Source: Waterburya agarophytonicola KI4 (GTDB taxonomy: Bacteria; Cyanobacteriota; Cyanobacteriia; Cyanobacteriales; Xenococcaceae). From it: a stretch of DNA of 64,000 nucleotides. Both the position numbers and the translations under genes were made by a program. The stretch is taken from contig NZ_JADWDC010000010.1 in assembly GCF_020640915.1 (NCBI RefSeq), positions 47,022 through 111,021 of the forward strand, written 5' to 3'. The notes beneath the pieces were generated by a model. It worked only from the letters and a program-made list of their open reading frames with translations. It was not told the origin of the DNA and did not search any database. Shown here in pieces: positions 9,130 to 18,659 of the stretch; within the stretch, counting starts at the first letter, position 1, and each line of letters opens with the position of its first letter.

Positions 9130-9747
9130 TTATCCTTCAGGTTTAGCTTCTTCTTTGGGTTTAGCGGCTTCTATCTCTTCAAGAATTTCTTCTGGACGTT
9201 TGCCAGCGCGTTGCGCTCCTTTTGCCAAACCATGAGGCTCTACTTCCCCTTTGGGTAGATAAGCAAACTCTTTGAGAGGAGTTACCATAGGATCTTGAGT
9301 CACTTTATAGGGTAAGCGTCCCAAAGCTACGTTGTCGTAATTAAGCTCGTGACGCTCGTAGGAAGCTAGTTCATATTCTTCTGTCATAGAAAGACAATTG
9401 GTTGGGCAGTATTCGACACAGTTACCACAGAAAATACAAACACCAAAATCAATACTGTAGTGATTGAGTTTTTTCTTTTTAGCTTTTTTATCAAATTCCC
9501 AATCTACGACGGGAAGATTGATCGGACAGACACGGACGCAAACTTCACAGGCAATACATTTGTCAAATTCGTAATGAATTCTACCGCGATATCGTTCGGA
9601 AGGGACAAGTTTTTCATAGGGATATTGAACCGTGACAGGACGACGGGACATATGGTCGAAGGTAACAGAAAGTCCCTGACCGATATATTTGGCAGCTTGC
9701 CAACTTTCCTTGGCATAATCCTGTACTTGCTTGAGAACTTTAAACAT
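9130..9747 (-). CDS. ndhI: NAD(P)H-quinone oxidoreductase subunit I, 2x[4Fe-4S] (NdhI)
   Basis: This peripheral-arm subunit carries two tetranuclear iron-sulfur clusters that pass electrons towards plastoquinone. Both binding motifs are complete: [12 protein letters not shown] and [12 protein letters not shown]. The 205-residue length is normal. The C-terminal 35 residues are a Glu/Lys/Ala-rich tail typical of cyanobacterial NdhI and probably flexible. It follows ndhA after 43 bases on the same strand. Confidence 0.96.
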   Translation of the reverse strand: MFKVLKQVQDYAKESWQAAKYIGQGLSVTFDHMSRRPVTVQYPYEKLVPSERYRGRIHYEFDKCIACEVCVRVCPINLPVVDWEFDKKAKKKKLNHYSIDFGVCIFCGNCVEYCPTNCLSMTEEYELASYERHELNYDNVALGRLPYKVTQDPMVTPLKEFAYLPKGEVEPHGLAKGAQRAGKRPEEILEEIEAAKPKEEAKPEG

Positions 9748-9790
9748 TTTGATCTACTTTGTTGTGTTTAGATATTTCTTGAGAATTTGC

Positions 9791-10909
9791 TTAACCACCA
9801 AATGCCATGGGGAAAGACAGCTTTAATGCAGCAGTAATCAAAAGATTAGCCAGAGAAACTGGTAACAAAAACTTCCAACCCAAATCTAATAGTTGGTCGA
9901 TGCGGACGCGGGGTACAGTCCAACGCAAGAGGACAGCTATAAATACTAAGAAATAAGCTTTGATTAGGGTCATAACAATACCTAAAGAGGCAGTCAATAC
10001 TTGTAACCAAGGAGTGGTTTCGGCAACTCCGATCCAATCTGCTAAACGATCTAAAGGGATGAAAAATTCCCAGCCACCCAAATATAAAACAGCAAAAACT
10101 AAAGCTGATAATACTAAGTTGACATAAGACCCCAGATAAAAGAGAGCAAACTTCATTCCTGCATATTCTGTCTGATAACCCGCCACTAATTCTTCTTCTG
10201 CTTCGGGTAAATCGAAAGGCAAACGCTCGCATTCTGCCAGTGCTGCAATCCAAAAGATGATAAATCCTACGGGTTGTCGCCAAATATTCCAGCCTAAAAT
10301 TCCATAGCCTGACTGTTGCGCCACAATATCTACAGTACTTAGACTATTGGACATCATAACGATCGCCAGTACGGATAATGCCAAAGGAATTTCATAACTA
10401 ATTGATTGTGCAGCTGCCCTCAAACCACCTAACAAAGAATATTTGTTATTGGAAGCATAACCAGCCATTAACAACCCGATAGGGGCAATACTAGATAAGG
10501 ATATCCACAGAAAAATGCCGACATTGAGGTCTGTGACCACTAGATTTTGTCCAAAAGGAACGATGAGATAGGACAAAAATACTGGAACTACGACTAAGAC
10601 AGGTCCCATGGTAAACAACCACGGATCTGCTTTGGCGGGGATAACGTCTTCTTTAAAAACTAATTTAATACCGTCAGCAACTGGTTGTAAAACGCCCAGT
10701 GGTCCAGCATATTCGGGACCTATTCGTTGTTGTGCCGCAGCGGATATTTTTCGCTCAAGCCAAACAACTACTAAAACCCCCACAGTTGCGCCAACGATCA
10801 TCAACAACATCGGCAACGGTAGCCAAACAGCTTTAGCTAAACCAATGGGAAGCCCAAAATCTTGTAGAGTTTGGATAAAGCTTCCTTGTAAATCGATTCC
10901 TGAGTTCAT
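9791..10909 (-). CDS. ndhA: NAD(P)H-quinone oxidoreductase subunit 1 (NdhA)
   Basis: This is a 372-residue NuoH homologue with eight or more membrane helices, forming the quinone-binding heel of NDH-1. Family blocks include [23 protein letters not shown] near residue 46 (part of the quinone chamber) and [22 protein letters not shown] near 230. It is the first gene of the ndhA-I-G-E operon. The 143-base gap to the divergent carotenoid oxygenase gene must hold promoters for both. Confidence 0.96.
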   Translation of the reverse strand: MNSGIDLQGSFIQTLQDFGLPIGLAKAVWLPLPMLLMIVGATVGVLVVVWLERKISAAAQQRIGPEYAGPLGVLQPVADGIKLVFKEDVIPAKADPWLFTMGPVLVVVPVFLSYLIVPFGQNLVVTDLNVGIFLWISLSSIAPIGLLMAGYASNNKYSLLGGLRAAAQSISYEIPLALSVLAIVMMSNSLSTVDIVAQQSGYGILGWNIWRQPVGFIIFWIAALAECERLPFDLPEAEEELVAGYQTEYAGMKFALFYLGSYVNLVLSALVFAVLYLGGWEFFIPLDRLADWIGVAETTPWLQVLTASLGIVMTLIKAYFLVFIAVLLRWTVPRVRIDQLLDLGWKFLLPVSLANLLITAALKLSFPMAFGG

Positions 10910-11052
10910 TTTTTATATACAGTGTTAGGTTAGGCTAATCTCAAACTAGATCGAGCAGCTTATATAATTTTCAATGCTCACTACTGCATAGTATATCGTT
11001 GTCCGCTTGTCTATTCATCCTAAATTAGTTATAAAAAAGCAAAAATAAAGCC

Positions 11053-12477
11053 ATGATAACTACATCTAAACAGAAAGCCTGGTCAAAAGCGATCGCCAAA
11101 CCTGGGGTAGAATTCGATCGCACTGCTTTGTCAATTATCTCTGGAGCAATACCAACAGATCTTAAAGGTACGCTCTACCGCAATGGCCCTGCCAGGCTAT
11201 CTAGGGGAGAAGAACGGGTGGGACATTGGTTTGACGGTGACGGGGCTATTTTAGGAGTTAGATTCGAGGATGGGGGAGGGACAGCTACATATCGCTATGT
11301 GCAAACTCAAGGATATCTTGACGAGGAAGAACAAGATAGTTTTATTTATCCCAACTATGGCATGACCGCCAAAGGAGCATTCTGGAATAATTGGCTAAAA
11401 TCGGTTAAAAATGCAGGGAATACTTCTGTTTTAGCTTTACCAGACCGCTTGTTAGCTCTCTGGGAAGGTGGTAAGCCTCACGCTTTGGATCTGGATAATT
11501 TAACTACCTCTGGTATTGACGAGCTATCTGGGCTAACCCAAAAGCAGTCATTTTCGGCTCATCCTAAAGTTGATGCTTCCACGGGAGAAATATTTAACTA
11601 TGGTGTAAGTGCTGGGGCTACCACTACGCTAAATTTATATCGTTGCGATCGCACTGGCAAACTTCAACACCACAATTCTCATTCTTTGTCTGGATTGCCC
11701 ATCATTCATGATTTTTGTTTGGCAGGACAATATATGGTGTTTTTGGTATCCCCAGTCAGAGTTAATCTAGTACCTGTTCTTTTGGGACAGAAAAGCTATA
11801 GCGATGCCATGGAATGGAAACCCCAATTAGGTACAGAAATTCTCATATTTAATCGCCAGACTTTAAAGTCAGTCAGTCGGGGAGCAACCGATCCTTGGTT
11901 TCAATGGCATTTTTCTAATGGTTGTGTTAATGAAGAAGGCAATATTGTCACCGAGTTTATCCGTTATGAGAACTTTGACACCAATCAATATCTTAAAGAA
12001 GTCGCTTCTGGTTGCACCCAAACTCCTGCTAAAGGAACTTTGTGGCAATTAACTATCGATCCTCAAACAGCGCGGGTAATTGAAAATCAACAACTATCTA
12101 ACACAGCAGGAGAATTTCCTTTAGTTGCACCGCAAAATGTGGGCAAACCTTGGCGTTATACTTACCTCAACGTCCATCGCTATGGGGTGACGGTGGGTGA
12201 AGAACTATTTAATGCGATCGCCAGTTTTGATCGACAAACCCATAATATGGCGATCGCCGATATGGGAAAAAATTGCTATCCTTCCGAACCCGTAATAGTT
12301 CCTCAGAAAGATAACCCCGAACGGGGTTGGCTGTTAACCGTAGTTTATGATGGAAATACAGATCGAAGCGAAGTCAGAATTTATCAAAGCGATCGCTTAT
12401 TTGATGCTCCTGTTTGTCGCCTAGGATTACCTTCAGTGATTCCTCCTGGTTTTCATGGAACTTGGAAACAAGATTAA
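11053..12477 (+). CDS. Carotenoid cleavage oxygenase (RPE65/apocarotenoid oxygenase family)
   Basis: This is a 474-residue seven-bladed propeller enzyme that cleaves carotenoids or apocarotenoids using Fe(II) and O2. The four iron-ligand histidines are visible at H170 (SAHPK), H219 (IIHDF), H286 (WHFSNG) and H468 (FHGTW). Their spacing fits the Synechocystis apocarotenoid-15,15'-oxygenase well. The N-terminal RNGPARL and FDGDGAIL blocks also match. Its natural substrate cannot be assigned from sequence alone; a retinal-forming enzyme is the closest model. It is divergent from ndhA and convergent with the acidic HTH protein, 21 bases away. Confidence 0.92.
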   Translation: MITTSKQKAWSKAIAKPGVEFDRTALSIISGAIPTDLKGTLYRNGPARLSRGEERVGHWFDGDGAILGVRFEDGGGTATYRYVQTQGYLDEEEQDSFIYPNYGMTAKGAFWNNWLKSVKNAGNTSVLALPDRLLALWEGGKPHALDLDNLTTSGIDELSGLTQKQSFSAHPKVDASTGEIFNYGVSAGATTTLNLYRCDRTGKLQHHNSHSLSGLPIIHDFCLAGQYMVFLVSPVRVNLVPVLLGQKSYSDAMEWKPQLGTEILIFNRQTLKSVSRGATDPWFQWHFSNGCVNEEGNIVTEFIRYENFDTNQYLKEVASGCTQTPAKGTLWQLTIDPQTARVIENQQLSNTAGEFPLVAPQNVGKPWRYTYLNVHRYGVTVGEELFNAIASFDRQTHNMAIADMGKNCYPSEPVIVPQKDNPERGWLLTVVYDGNTDRSEVRIYQSDRLFDAPVCRLGLPSVIPPGFHGTWKQD

Positions 12478-12498
12478 CTTTTTTTTTAATTCAAATTT

Positions 12499-13638
12499 TT
12501 AATTCAAAGTAGAATAAATCTGTCCATCCATTAGCAATCTGGTGATTCCCTTTTCTTGAAGATAGCGGGAAGTTTTTTGTAGCATATTGCCGTCGGGTAC
12601 TTTAATCACTCGCTCGCGACGATGAGAAAAACGTTTGGCAATACGGTGGTTGTCAAAAACAGGTAGGGTTCTTTGTCTTACTTCATCTTGAGGAATATCC
12701 CCTAAATCGGCAAATTCAGCCAGAGGTTTGACAATCAACTCAGCAGAGCGATCTATCACCAAATAGCAAATTCTAGGGAAAGTAGCTTGGGAAAGAGGTA
12801 AAATTTCCACATCGCTCAAACCAGAATCTCTTCTAGAATAGCTCAAGGTTGCTTTTTCTTCATCTTCCCAATCATCGTCTTCGTCATCGTCGTCTTCATC
12901 ATCTTCTTCATCATTAATATCTTCAAGATCTTCTCCCAACATTTCTTTGAGAGTGATGATATTGACTTCATCATCATCATCATCGTCGTCGTCTTCTTCT
13001 TCCTCTTCTATTTCAAAGGATAAAGAATTAGCGATGTTGGGTTTCTCATTCTTGAGGATCAAACTATTACTTTTAGAAATTTTATCCCCATTATTATCTT
13101 CAACAGTAATGGTTGATATCTCTTTTGTTTGAGGATCAATTATCAGTTTTGCTGGCTTATTTTCTTCGAGGTCTTCCCTAACTTCCTCCCTAGTTTCTAT
13201 AGTAGCTGTTTCTAATAATTCGACTTCATCATTAGCAGAAGAACGACGACGGCGACGTCTGGGTAGTGATTTAGATTCATTAGATTCAGTTGCTTCAATA
13301 TCTGGAACTGCAACTACAATTTCAGGAGTTGGTGTTAGATCTCCCTCTACCTTTGATAAAGATTTTTGACGAGCTTTTTTAGTTTTGCTGCTTTTCTCTT
13401 TTACTTCTTTAATTTCTTTCTTCGCTGATTGTTTTTCTCCTCTAGGAGTTCGCGCCAAACGCTTCTGTTGAATCAGATCTTCATATTCTGTAGAAGATAG
13501 TTTGTTTTTAAGAAAGCGACTAATCGTAGAACTGCTTACTTCATAGCGATTTGCCAGAGTTGAAGTAGTTGCTTCAGAGTTACGATATAGCTGAAGAATT
13601 TCTTGCTTATCATCTTCGGTTAGTTTTCTGGGACTCAT
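12499..13638 (-). CDS. HTH protein with long acidic tracts, conserved cyanobacterial
   Basis: This 379-residue protein has a clear three-part build. Residues 1-45 form a resolvase/transposase-type helix-turn-helix (EDDKQEILQLYRNSEATTSTLA, then YEVSSSTISRFLK). Residues ~45-275 are low complexity: a Lys-rich stretch, an Arg6 cluster followed by SS, and two Asp/Glu runs near 212-226 and 238-262. The C-terminal ~100 residues form a compact domain starting near FPRICYLVIDRS. No catalytic transposase residues are present, so I read it as a DNA-binding or chromosome-associated protein, not a mobile element. Function is not established. Confidence 0.7.
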   Translation of the reverse strand: MSPRKLTEDDKQEILQLYRNSEATTSTLANRYEVSSSTISRFLKNKLSSTEYEDLIQQKRLARTPRGEKQSAKKEIKEVKEKSSKTKKARQKSLSKVEGDLTPTPEIVVAVPDIEATESNESKSLPRRRRRRSSANDEVELLETATIETREEVREDLEENKPAKLIIDPQTKEISTITVEDNNGDKISKSNSLILKNEKPNIANSLSFEIEEEEEDDDDDDDDEVNIITLKEMLGEDLEDINDEEDDEDDDDEDDDWEDEEKATLSYSRRDSGLSDVEILPLSQATFPRICYLVIDRSAELIVKPLAEFADLGDIPQDEVRQRTLPVFDNHRIAKRFSHRRERVIKVPDGNMLQKTSRYLQEKGITRLLMDGQIYSTLN

Positions 13639-13745
13639 GCTTTCTTAATCCAACTTGTGAAATTTTCGGCTGTTTTGGTTCACCGTATTAATTATAGGGT
13701 GTTATGCCAGGGAACATACAGAGCAAAATCCCGTAAGGCGATCGA

Positions 13746-14354
13746 TTAATTCCCCGACCAGCGTTTTAAAGGAATACAATCAATATCTAGGGTATCTAAA
13801 GCGCGAGCGACGACAAAATCTACTAAATCGTCAATTGTTTTGGGGTGATGATACCAAGCAGGAATAGCAGGGACTATTTTTACTCCCGCTTCGGCTAAGG
13901 CGGTCAGATTTCGCAGATGAATCAGACTAAAGGGCGTTTCCCGAGGAACTACCACCAGGGGTTTTCCTTCTTTGATTTGAACGTCTGCTGATCGCTCTAG
14001 AAGATCTGAGCTTAAACCCGTGGCAATTTTAGCTACCGTACTCATGCTACAGGGAATAATGACCATGCCCAAAGTACGAAAAGAGCCACTAGCAATATTA
14101 TCTCCCACATCCCCCCAACGATGACAGTTGAGTTCACCCCCTTCTATCACCCCAGCTTTTTCTCGCCAAAAAAGTTCTTGAGTGTCTGGCTCAGAAGGCA
14201 TTTTAATATTTTCTTCCGCTTGCCACACCATATAAGTCGCGCGAGAAGCTACTAGTTCGACGGTATAGTCGGCAGCTAGCAAATATTTCAAGGCGCGCAC
14301 AGCATAAATTAGTCCAGACGCACCGCTAACGCCGACAATTAAGGGTTTATTCAT
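13746..14354 (-). CDS. ubiX: Flavin prenyltransferase UbiX
   Basis: The enzyme attaches a dimethylallyl group to FMN to make prenylated FMN, the cofactor of UbiD-type decarboxylases used in plastoquinone or ubiquinone-type pathways. The 202-residue protein has the flavin-binding N-terminus GVSGASGLIYA and a serine-rich SGSFRTLGMVIIPCSMSTVA block. It also has the VVVPRETPFSLIHLRN segment, which contains the conserved PRE and ends the prenyl-phosphate site. It lies 20 bases downstream of the HEAT-repeat gene on the same strand. Confidence 0.93.
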   Translation of the reverse strand: MNKPLIVGVSGASGLIYAVRALKYLLAADYTVELVASRATYMVWQAEENIKMPSEPDTQELFWREKAGVIEGGELNCHRWGDVGDNIASGSFRTLGMVIIPCSMSTVAKIATGLSSDLLERSADVQIKEGKPLVVVPRETPFSLIHLRNLTALAEAGVKIVPAIPAWYHHPKTIDDLVDFVVARALDTLDIDCIPLKRWSGN

Positions 14355-14374
14355 GTAATAGTTTAATTAAATTA

Positions 14375-15127
14375 TTAAATTAATCCTTCAAATTCTAGTT
14401 CTTCGATCGTCTGTAACCCACGAGGATCGCCGACTTTGAGAATAGCACTTCTAGCGTCATCTTTGACCCCAAAGTCTTCATCTTCTACTAAAGATTCAAT
14501 CAGAGCATCGATCGCCGTGGCGTAAACTACATTGGAAGGTAATTCTCGGCATAACTGCCCTATTGCCCAAGCACAGTTACTTCTCACTGCTGGAGTAACA
14601 TCTCTTCTCAAACCCTGAATTAGTGGTGGAATTGCGGCAATGATGTCTTCATAGCGTAAGGGAGCTATTTGTGCCAAACCACTAGCTGCCCACAGCCTCA
14701 CTGCTGAAATATCAGTCTTTAGAGCATGAATTAGGGGTTGAATTGCCCGAGAGTCTTTGCTGTTGCCCAATGCCCAGACTATTCCTTTGCGAACATAGCC
14801 ATTAAAATCTTCTGCCAATAGTGCGATCAATGGCTCTACCGCCGAATCATCTGTGTTACGCCCCAAGGCATAAGTAGTACTTACTCGAACCAAAGGACAA
14901 ACATCTTCTAGTAATTTGATTAGTAGTGGTATGGAACGGGAATCTTTTAGTTCGCAAAAAGCCCTTGCCGCCAGCATTCTTTCCGTCGGTGTCTCTGACT
15001 TTAGAAGTAATAACATCCTTTCTGGATCTGGAGGAGGGATTTCAGCGATGGATTTTGCCGAATCAATCCGATCTAGAGGACTATTTAGCTCGGCGTCTAC
15101 TATATTTAGTTCATCATTTTTCATCAT
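14375..15127 (-). CDS. HEAT-repeat protein (PBS-lyase-like repeats)
   Basis: This 250-residue protein is built mainly of about five ~31-residue alpha-helical HEAT repeats, such as DSRSIPLLIKLLED..VRVSTTYALG and DSRAIQPLIHALK..VRLWAASGLA. The last ends in GDPRGLQTIEEL. This repeat class occurs in phycobilin lyases, NblB-like phycobilisome-degradation factors and general scaffolds. No lyase-specific signature is evident, so a function is not assigned. It precedes ubiX by 20 bases and is probably cotranscribed with it. Confidence 0.8.
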   Translation of the reverse strand: MMKNDELNIVDAELNSPLDRIDSAKSIAEIPPPDPERMLLLLKSETPTERMLAARAFCELKDSRSIPLLIKLLEDVCPLVRVSTTYALGRNTDDSAVEPLIALLAEDFNGYVRKGIVWALGNSKDSRAIQPLIHALKTDISAVRLWAASGLAQIAPLRYEDIIAAIPPLIQGLRRDVTPAVRSNCAWAIGQLCRELPSNVVYATAIDALIESLVEDEDFGVKDDARSAILKVGDPRGLQTIEELEFEGLI

Positions 15128-15263
15128 CGCTCTGAGTCACTCTTTTGTTATCCGATCCGTAGCAGGTTGTTAAAATCTTACATTTTAAGCTTTTTTTATA
15201 TTTCTATACTACTATTGGATCGCGGGAATAGTAATTACTAATTACCGATCGCTGGTTATGGAA

Positions 15264-16004
15264 TCATCTTTCTTCTTGGGAAATTGATAAAAAGGCTTCT
15301 TTGGCAGCGGATTGTTCTGAGGCTTTTTTAGAACGTCCGTAACCTCGACCTAAAAAACGTTCTTTGAGCCATACTTCAGCCACAAAACGACTGTTGAGGA
15401 TATTTTCGTCCGCCCTTGCTTTTGATGCTTGAAATGCTTGATTTTCTTTAACTTGATATTCTGGGAGGATTTTACATTTTCTTTGAGTCCATTCTTGTAG
15501 AGCATCTTTGTAGTTGAAGCGAGCAGGATCACTAAAAACTTCAGCCGATCTGGTTTTCAAGGTTAGATCGAGCCAAGGACGAATCAAATCCATATTGTGA
15601 GTACTCAGATACAAAGCCCCCAATACTGCTTCAAAAGCATCTGCCAACCAAGACTGTCTCCCCGCAGGGTTTCCTGTGGCATTGCTACCAATCAATAAAT
15701 AAGGCTCAAGACCGTAATATTCTGCCAATTCCGCCAAAACGCGATCGCTTACCAAAATAGAACGAACGGCTGCAAATTCTCCCACAGGCTCTTGGGGATA
15801 GATTTCTAGCAGTAATTCAGCGGAGATTAATCTGACCACCGAATCCCCCACAAATTCTAACTGTTCGTAGTTTTCCACACGAGAAATACTAGGATGAGTC
15901 AAAGCCAAATCTAACAATGACCATTCAACAGGTGCAGTAGGAGGTAGACCTAACTTTTGAATAAACTTTTCTAGTTGTTTTTTTCTTCTGGGGTCTTCAA
16001 ACAT
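15264..16004 (-). CDS. rnc: Ribonuclease III
   Basis: This double-strand-specific endoribonuclease matures rRNA and processes structured transcripts. In the 246-residue protein the nuclease signature EQLEFVGDS places the catalytic acids at E47, E50 and D54. ADAFEAVLGALYL supplies D122 and E125. The C-terminal ~75 residues are a dsRNA-binding domain (KDALQEW, then KKASEQSAAKEAF). The start ATG at 16004 has no clear Shine-Dalgarno. The gene begins only ~25 bases after the 3' end of rnpB on the same strand, with no terminator visible between them. Confidence 0.94.
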   Translation of the reverse strand: MFEDPRRKKQLEKFIQKLGLPPTAPVEWSLLDLALTHPSISRVENYEQLEFVGDSVVRLISAELLLEIYPQEPVGEFAAVRSILVSDRVLAELAEYYGLEPYLLIGSNATGNPAGRQSWLADAFEAVLGALYLSTHNMDLIRPWLDLTLKTRSAEVFSDPARFNYKDALQEWTQRKCKILPEYQVKENQAFQASKARADENILNSRFVAEVWLKERFLGRGYGRSKKASEQSAAKEAFLSISQEER

Positions 16005-16028
16005 TTAGGTCGGCAAGAAATGAAATGG

Positions 16029-16434
16029 AAAGAGTTAGAACGTAAGCCGGATTCTGTTCCCAACCTTAGTAGTGCCGTAACACAATCTTCGGTTGAGGGT
16101 AGTTATCTATCTAGGATGTTTGTTACCAAACACCTCATGCAGTACTCCTAAATCGGGATTGGAAAAAGACCAACCATAATCCCTCCGACCTTGCTCCCTA
16201 CTGGGGTTTACCGAGCCAGTATCTCTCGATACTGCTGGTGCGCTCTTACCGACACCTTTGCACCCTTACCAACCAATTAATTAATATTAACTGAGTTGGC
16301 GGTATTTTTCTGTGGCACTCTCCTCGCGATCGCTCGCACTGGGAATTATCCAGCAAGTATGGTCTTTCGGGAGTCCGGACTTTCCTCAAACCTGCCTCTA
16401 AGGACAAATTTGCAACTACCTCGCTAACTCTCTC
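16029..16434 (-). ncRNA. rnpB: RNase P RNA (type A), rnpB
   Basis: This is the catalytic RNA that removes 5' leaders from tRNA precursors. The minus strand contains the universal 5' block GAGGAAAGTCCGGACTC (16371-16387) and the 3' block ACAGAATCCGGCTTAC (16042-16057). The ends pair to form P1: GAGAGTTAG near 16433 with CTAACTCTTT near 16030. About 406 bases is slightly short for a cyanobacterial rnpB. A HIP1 octamer lies inside it. Exact ends are estimated from the P1 helix. Confidence 0.93.
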
Positions 16435-16442
16435 ATTTATCT

Positions 16443-16472
16443 AGTTTATTATTGATTGATATAGAACTTCAA
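16443..16472 (-). promoter_or_regulatory. Sigma70-type promoter of rnpB
   Basis: On the minus strand, TTGAAG (16467-16472) and TAAACT (16443-16448) are separated by 18 bases. The predicted start near 16436 coincides with the 5' end of the RNase P RNA deduced from its P1 helix. The agreement of two independent cues supports the call; the -10 box matches only four of six consensus bases. Confidence 0.5.
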
Positions 16473-16507
16473 ATTATTTTTAATGTATATACTTGGGAAA
16501 TGTAACT

Positions 16508-17113
16508 ATGACTAAAGATTCAGATATCACCCCGTATTCCGATAGAGTTAGTTCTTCTTCTGCCGCACCTGCTTCTAAATCGGCACGAATGCGTAAAGTG
16601 GGAAATGCTCTTAAATGGGCTGGTTTGGCAGGATTTTGGGCGCAGTTGGTGTTGGGAGTTGTATCGACAGTGACTCTGGCTTTGGCAATTGTCAATCAAA
16701 CAGAAAGAAGTAGTGCTGGGATTGGATTTAGTTTATTCTGTGCTGTATGTGGCTTAATTTGTTTAGTGGTGGGAATCTGCATTAACTTTAGATATGGCAA
16801 AATGGCAGATAAATTTGCTCGACCTAATTCTGTTCCACCGAAAAAGTCAACCACGATTAAAATGGTTCAGATTGCAATCGTCACCAGTATTATTGGTACG
16901 ATTGTTACTATTTTGAGTGGAGAAACCATTACAGGGATCGTTCTTTCTAAGACCTTAGCTTTCGACCCTGCCAAGGTTTTTGGCAGCAAGAATAACACTG
17001 AGTTTGTTAATTCTTTAGACGTATTCATTATTCAAGCCTGCTTTAGCATTATCTTTGCCCATTGTGTTGGATTAGTAAGTTCTCTCTGGATTTATAGTCA
17101 AATTGATAAGTAA
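16508..17113 (+). CDS. DUF3611 membrane protein
   Basis: This 201-residue protein of the DUF3611 family occurs widely in cyanobacteria and plastid-bearing eukaryotes. It has four predicted membrane helices: near LKWAGLAGFWAQLVLG, GIGFSLFCAVCGLICLVV, MVQIAIVTSIIGTIVTIL and VFIIQACFSIIFAHCVG. A ~35-residue polar N-terminus precedes the first. The family's function is not settled. I use the ATG at 16508 because GGGAA lies a few bases before it; an in-frame TTG at 16493 would add five residues. It is divergent from rnpB. Confidence 0.85.
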   Translation: MTKDSDITPYSDRVSSSSAAPASKSARMRKVGNALKWAGLAGFWAQLVLGVVSTVTLALAIVNQTERSSAGIGFSLFCAVCGLICLVVGICINFRYGKMADKFARPNSVPPKKSTTIKMVQIAIVTSIIGTIVTILSGETITGIVLSKTLAFDPAKVFGSKNNTEFVNSLDVFIIQACFSIIFAHCVGLVSSLWIYSQIDK

Positions 17114-17155
17114 CATTCTCATTCTTTGTTCCTGATTCCTCGTTCCTGAAACTAA

Positions 17156-17509
17156 ATGCAACGTACTCGTCTTAATACTTTAGTAGAAATTACAGGCGAT
17201 CGCCTTGAGTTATTATTTAGTAATCCCTGGCGACGTATTTCCCTCAGTTTGATTAGTATTCTCTTAGGATTTTTTATGGGTTCGGCATTGGTGACTACCG
17301 CAGGACAAGCTGCTATTTGGGATATGCCCGTTGCCGCATTGGTATTTACTTTTACGGAATTAATTAGCAGGTTCGTCTATGGTCGTCGTAACCGATCGCA
17401 AGATAATTTAAAACCAAAAAGACGATCGCTTTATCTTGATATTTTGAATTTATTTAAAGTTGGCTTAATTTATAGTTTATTTTTGGAAGCTTTCAAATTA
17501 GGCTCATAA
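17156..17509 (+). CDS. ycf20: Ycf20-like protein (DUF565)
   Basis: This 117-residue membrane protein matches the Ycf20/DUF565 family. It has an N-terminal RLNTLVEITGDRLELLF segment, the NPWRRISL stretch before the first hydrophobic helix (SLISILLGFFMGSALVT), and a TELISRFVYGR motif. A last hydrophobic stretch lies near the C-terminus. A plant relative is linked to non-photochemical quenching; the cyanobacterial role is unclear. It lies 42 bases after DUF3611 and 10 bases before the P-loop kinase, so the three may share a transcript. Confidence 0.85.
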   Translation: MQRTRLNTLVEITGDRLELLFSNPWRRISLSLISILLGFFMGSALVTTAGQAAIWDMPVAALVFTFTELISRFVYGRRNRSQDNLKPKRRSLYLDILNLFKVGLIYSLFLEAFKLGS

Positions 17510-17519
17510 ACAATGGACA

Positions 17520-18467
17520 ATGGACAATCAATCTAGCGATCGCAAAATTAAAGATTTAATTGACAAGGGTAATAGATCGAAGTTTTTTGACGATTTATTG
17601 GCTGAAGTGACAGCGGAGTGTCGCAATCTGGGATTTAAGGACGAAGATGCTACGATTGCTAAATTTAACCAGCTATGGCTACCTATCTCATTAGATTTGG
17701 CTATAGCTAGGAATGAGTTGAATCGAACTTTTATTCAAGGAATTTTGGGCGGTCAAGGTACGGGAAAAAGTACTCTTTGTTTGATTCTGAAGCTGATTCT
17801 CAATTATTTGGGGTTTTCGGTGGCAAATCTTTCGATTGATGATTTGTATTTGACCCATCAAGAGAGGCAAGAATTGAGGCAACAAGACCCTCGTTTGATA
17901 TGGCGAGGACCTCCTGGTACTCATGATGTTAACTTGGGTTTGCAGGTCATCGAACAGTGTTTGCAGGAAGATTGCGACCTAGAGATCTTAATGCCTCGTT
18001 TTGATAAATCGGCGTACAATGGTTCGGGCGATCGCACCACTGCGGAAGCTATTGCTAAACCAGATATTTTGTTGTTTGAAGGTTGGTTTGTGGGAGTACG
18101 ACCAATTAGTGAAGATTGTTTTGATAATTGTCCTAGTCCTCTTCTTACTTTAGAAGATATTCAGTTTGCCAAAGATAATAATAAACTGCTTAAAACTTAT
18201 CTGCCTTTGTGGGATAAATTGGACAGATTAATTGTCTTATATCCCCAAGATTATCGCCTGTCTCAGCAATGGCGCAAAGATGCAGAAAGAAAAATGATGG
18301 CATCGGGTAAAACAGGAATGAGTGACGAGGAAATCGATCGCTTTGTAGAATATTTTTGGAAGTCTCTTCATCCAGAGTTATTTATTAAACCTTTAAGAGA
18401 AACTGCCGATCTAGTGGTGGAAATTAAAAGCGATCGCTCTTTGGGTAGCATTTATCGAAATCATTAA
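17520..18467 (+). CDS. Glycerate-kinase-like P-loop protein (GLYK family)
   Basis: This 315-residue protein resembles plant-type D-glycerate 3-kinase, which phosphorylates glycerate at the end of the photorespiratory cycle. The P-loop is GGQGTGKST (77-85). A Walker-B-like LSIDDLYLTHQER follows, then RGPPGTHDVNLG and LMPRFDKSAYNGSGDR, all typical of the family. DILLFEGWFVGV carries the later acidic block. An uridine kinase-like alternative is less likely given the RGPPGTHD motif. Two overlapping ATGs occur; the one at 17520 is in frame. Confidence 0.85.
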   Translation: MDNQSSDRKIKDLIDKGNRSKFFDDLLAEVTAECRNLGFKDEDATIAKFNQLWLPISLDLAIARNELNRTFIQGILGGQGTGKSTLCLILKLILNYLGFSVANLSIDDLYLTHQERQELRQQDPRLIWRGPPGTHDVNLGLQVIEQCLQEDCDLEILMPRFDKSAYNGSGDRTTAEAIAKPDILLFEGWFVGVRPISEDCFDNCPSPLLTLEDIQFAKDNNKLLKTYLPLWDKLDRLIVLYPQDYRLSQQWRKDAERKMMASGKTGMSDEEIDRFVEYFWKSLHPELFIKPLRETADLVVEIKSDRSLGSIYRNH

Positions 18468-18650
18468 TTTATAACAGATATGAATGTTTTATTTGCGCCA
18501 ATTATTCTCGTTGAAAAGCGATCGCTACCTGGTAATAAGCGATCGCAATTTTAATTCTTCCCATAAGAAACAAACAAAAACCCCTTCAGTTCGACTCAAT
18601 TTCCTAAAAATAGATCGTATAGAAATTTTTAATAATTGGTTACAGTACCG

Positions 18651-18659
18651 TGATATGAT
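18651..18659 (+). promoter_or_regulatory. Extended -10 promoter candidate for the atp operon
   Basis: TGATATGAT matches an extended -10 element (TGn then TATGAT). No -35 box lies at the right distance. Transcription from here would give a leader of about 165 bases carrying the hairpin at 18781-18804. The 364-base gap 18468-18831 otherwise contains only AT-rich DNA; the 73-codon frame inside it does not look like a gene. Confidence 0.4.

Noticed and set aside
12947..13132. Serine-rich plus-strand frame
   Set aside because: It is the complement of the Asp/Glu runs of the HTH protein; poly-Ser arises from the repeated GAT/GAC codons.
14375..15127. HEAT-repeat protein as a second phycobilin lyase
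   Set aside because: Only the generic repeat is shared; it lacks the E/F-type lyase blocks seen in the protein at 36019.
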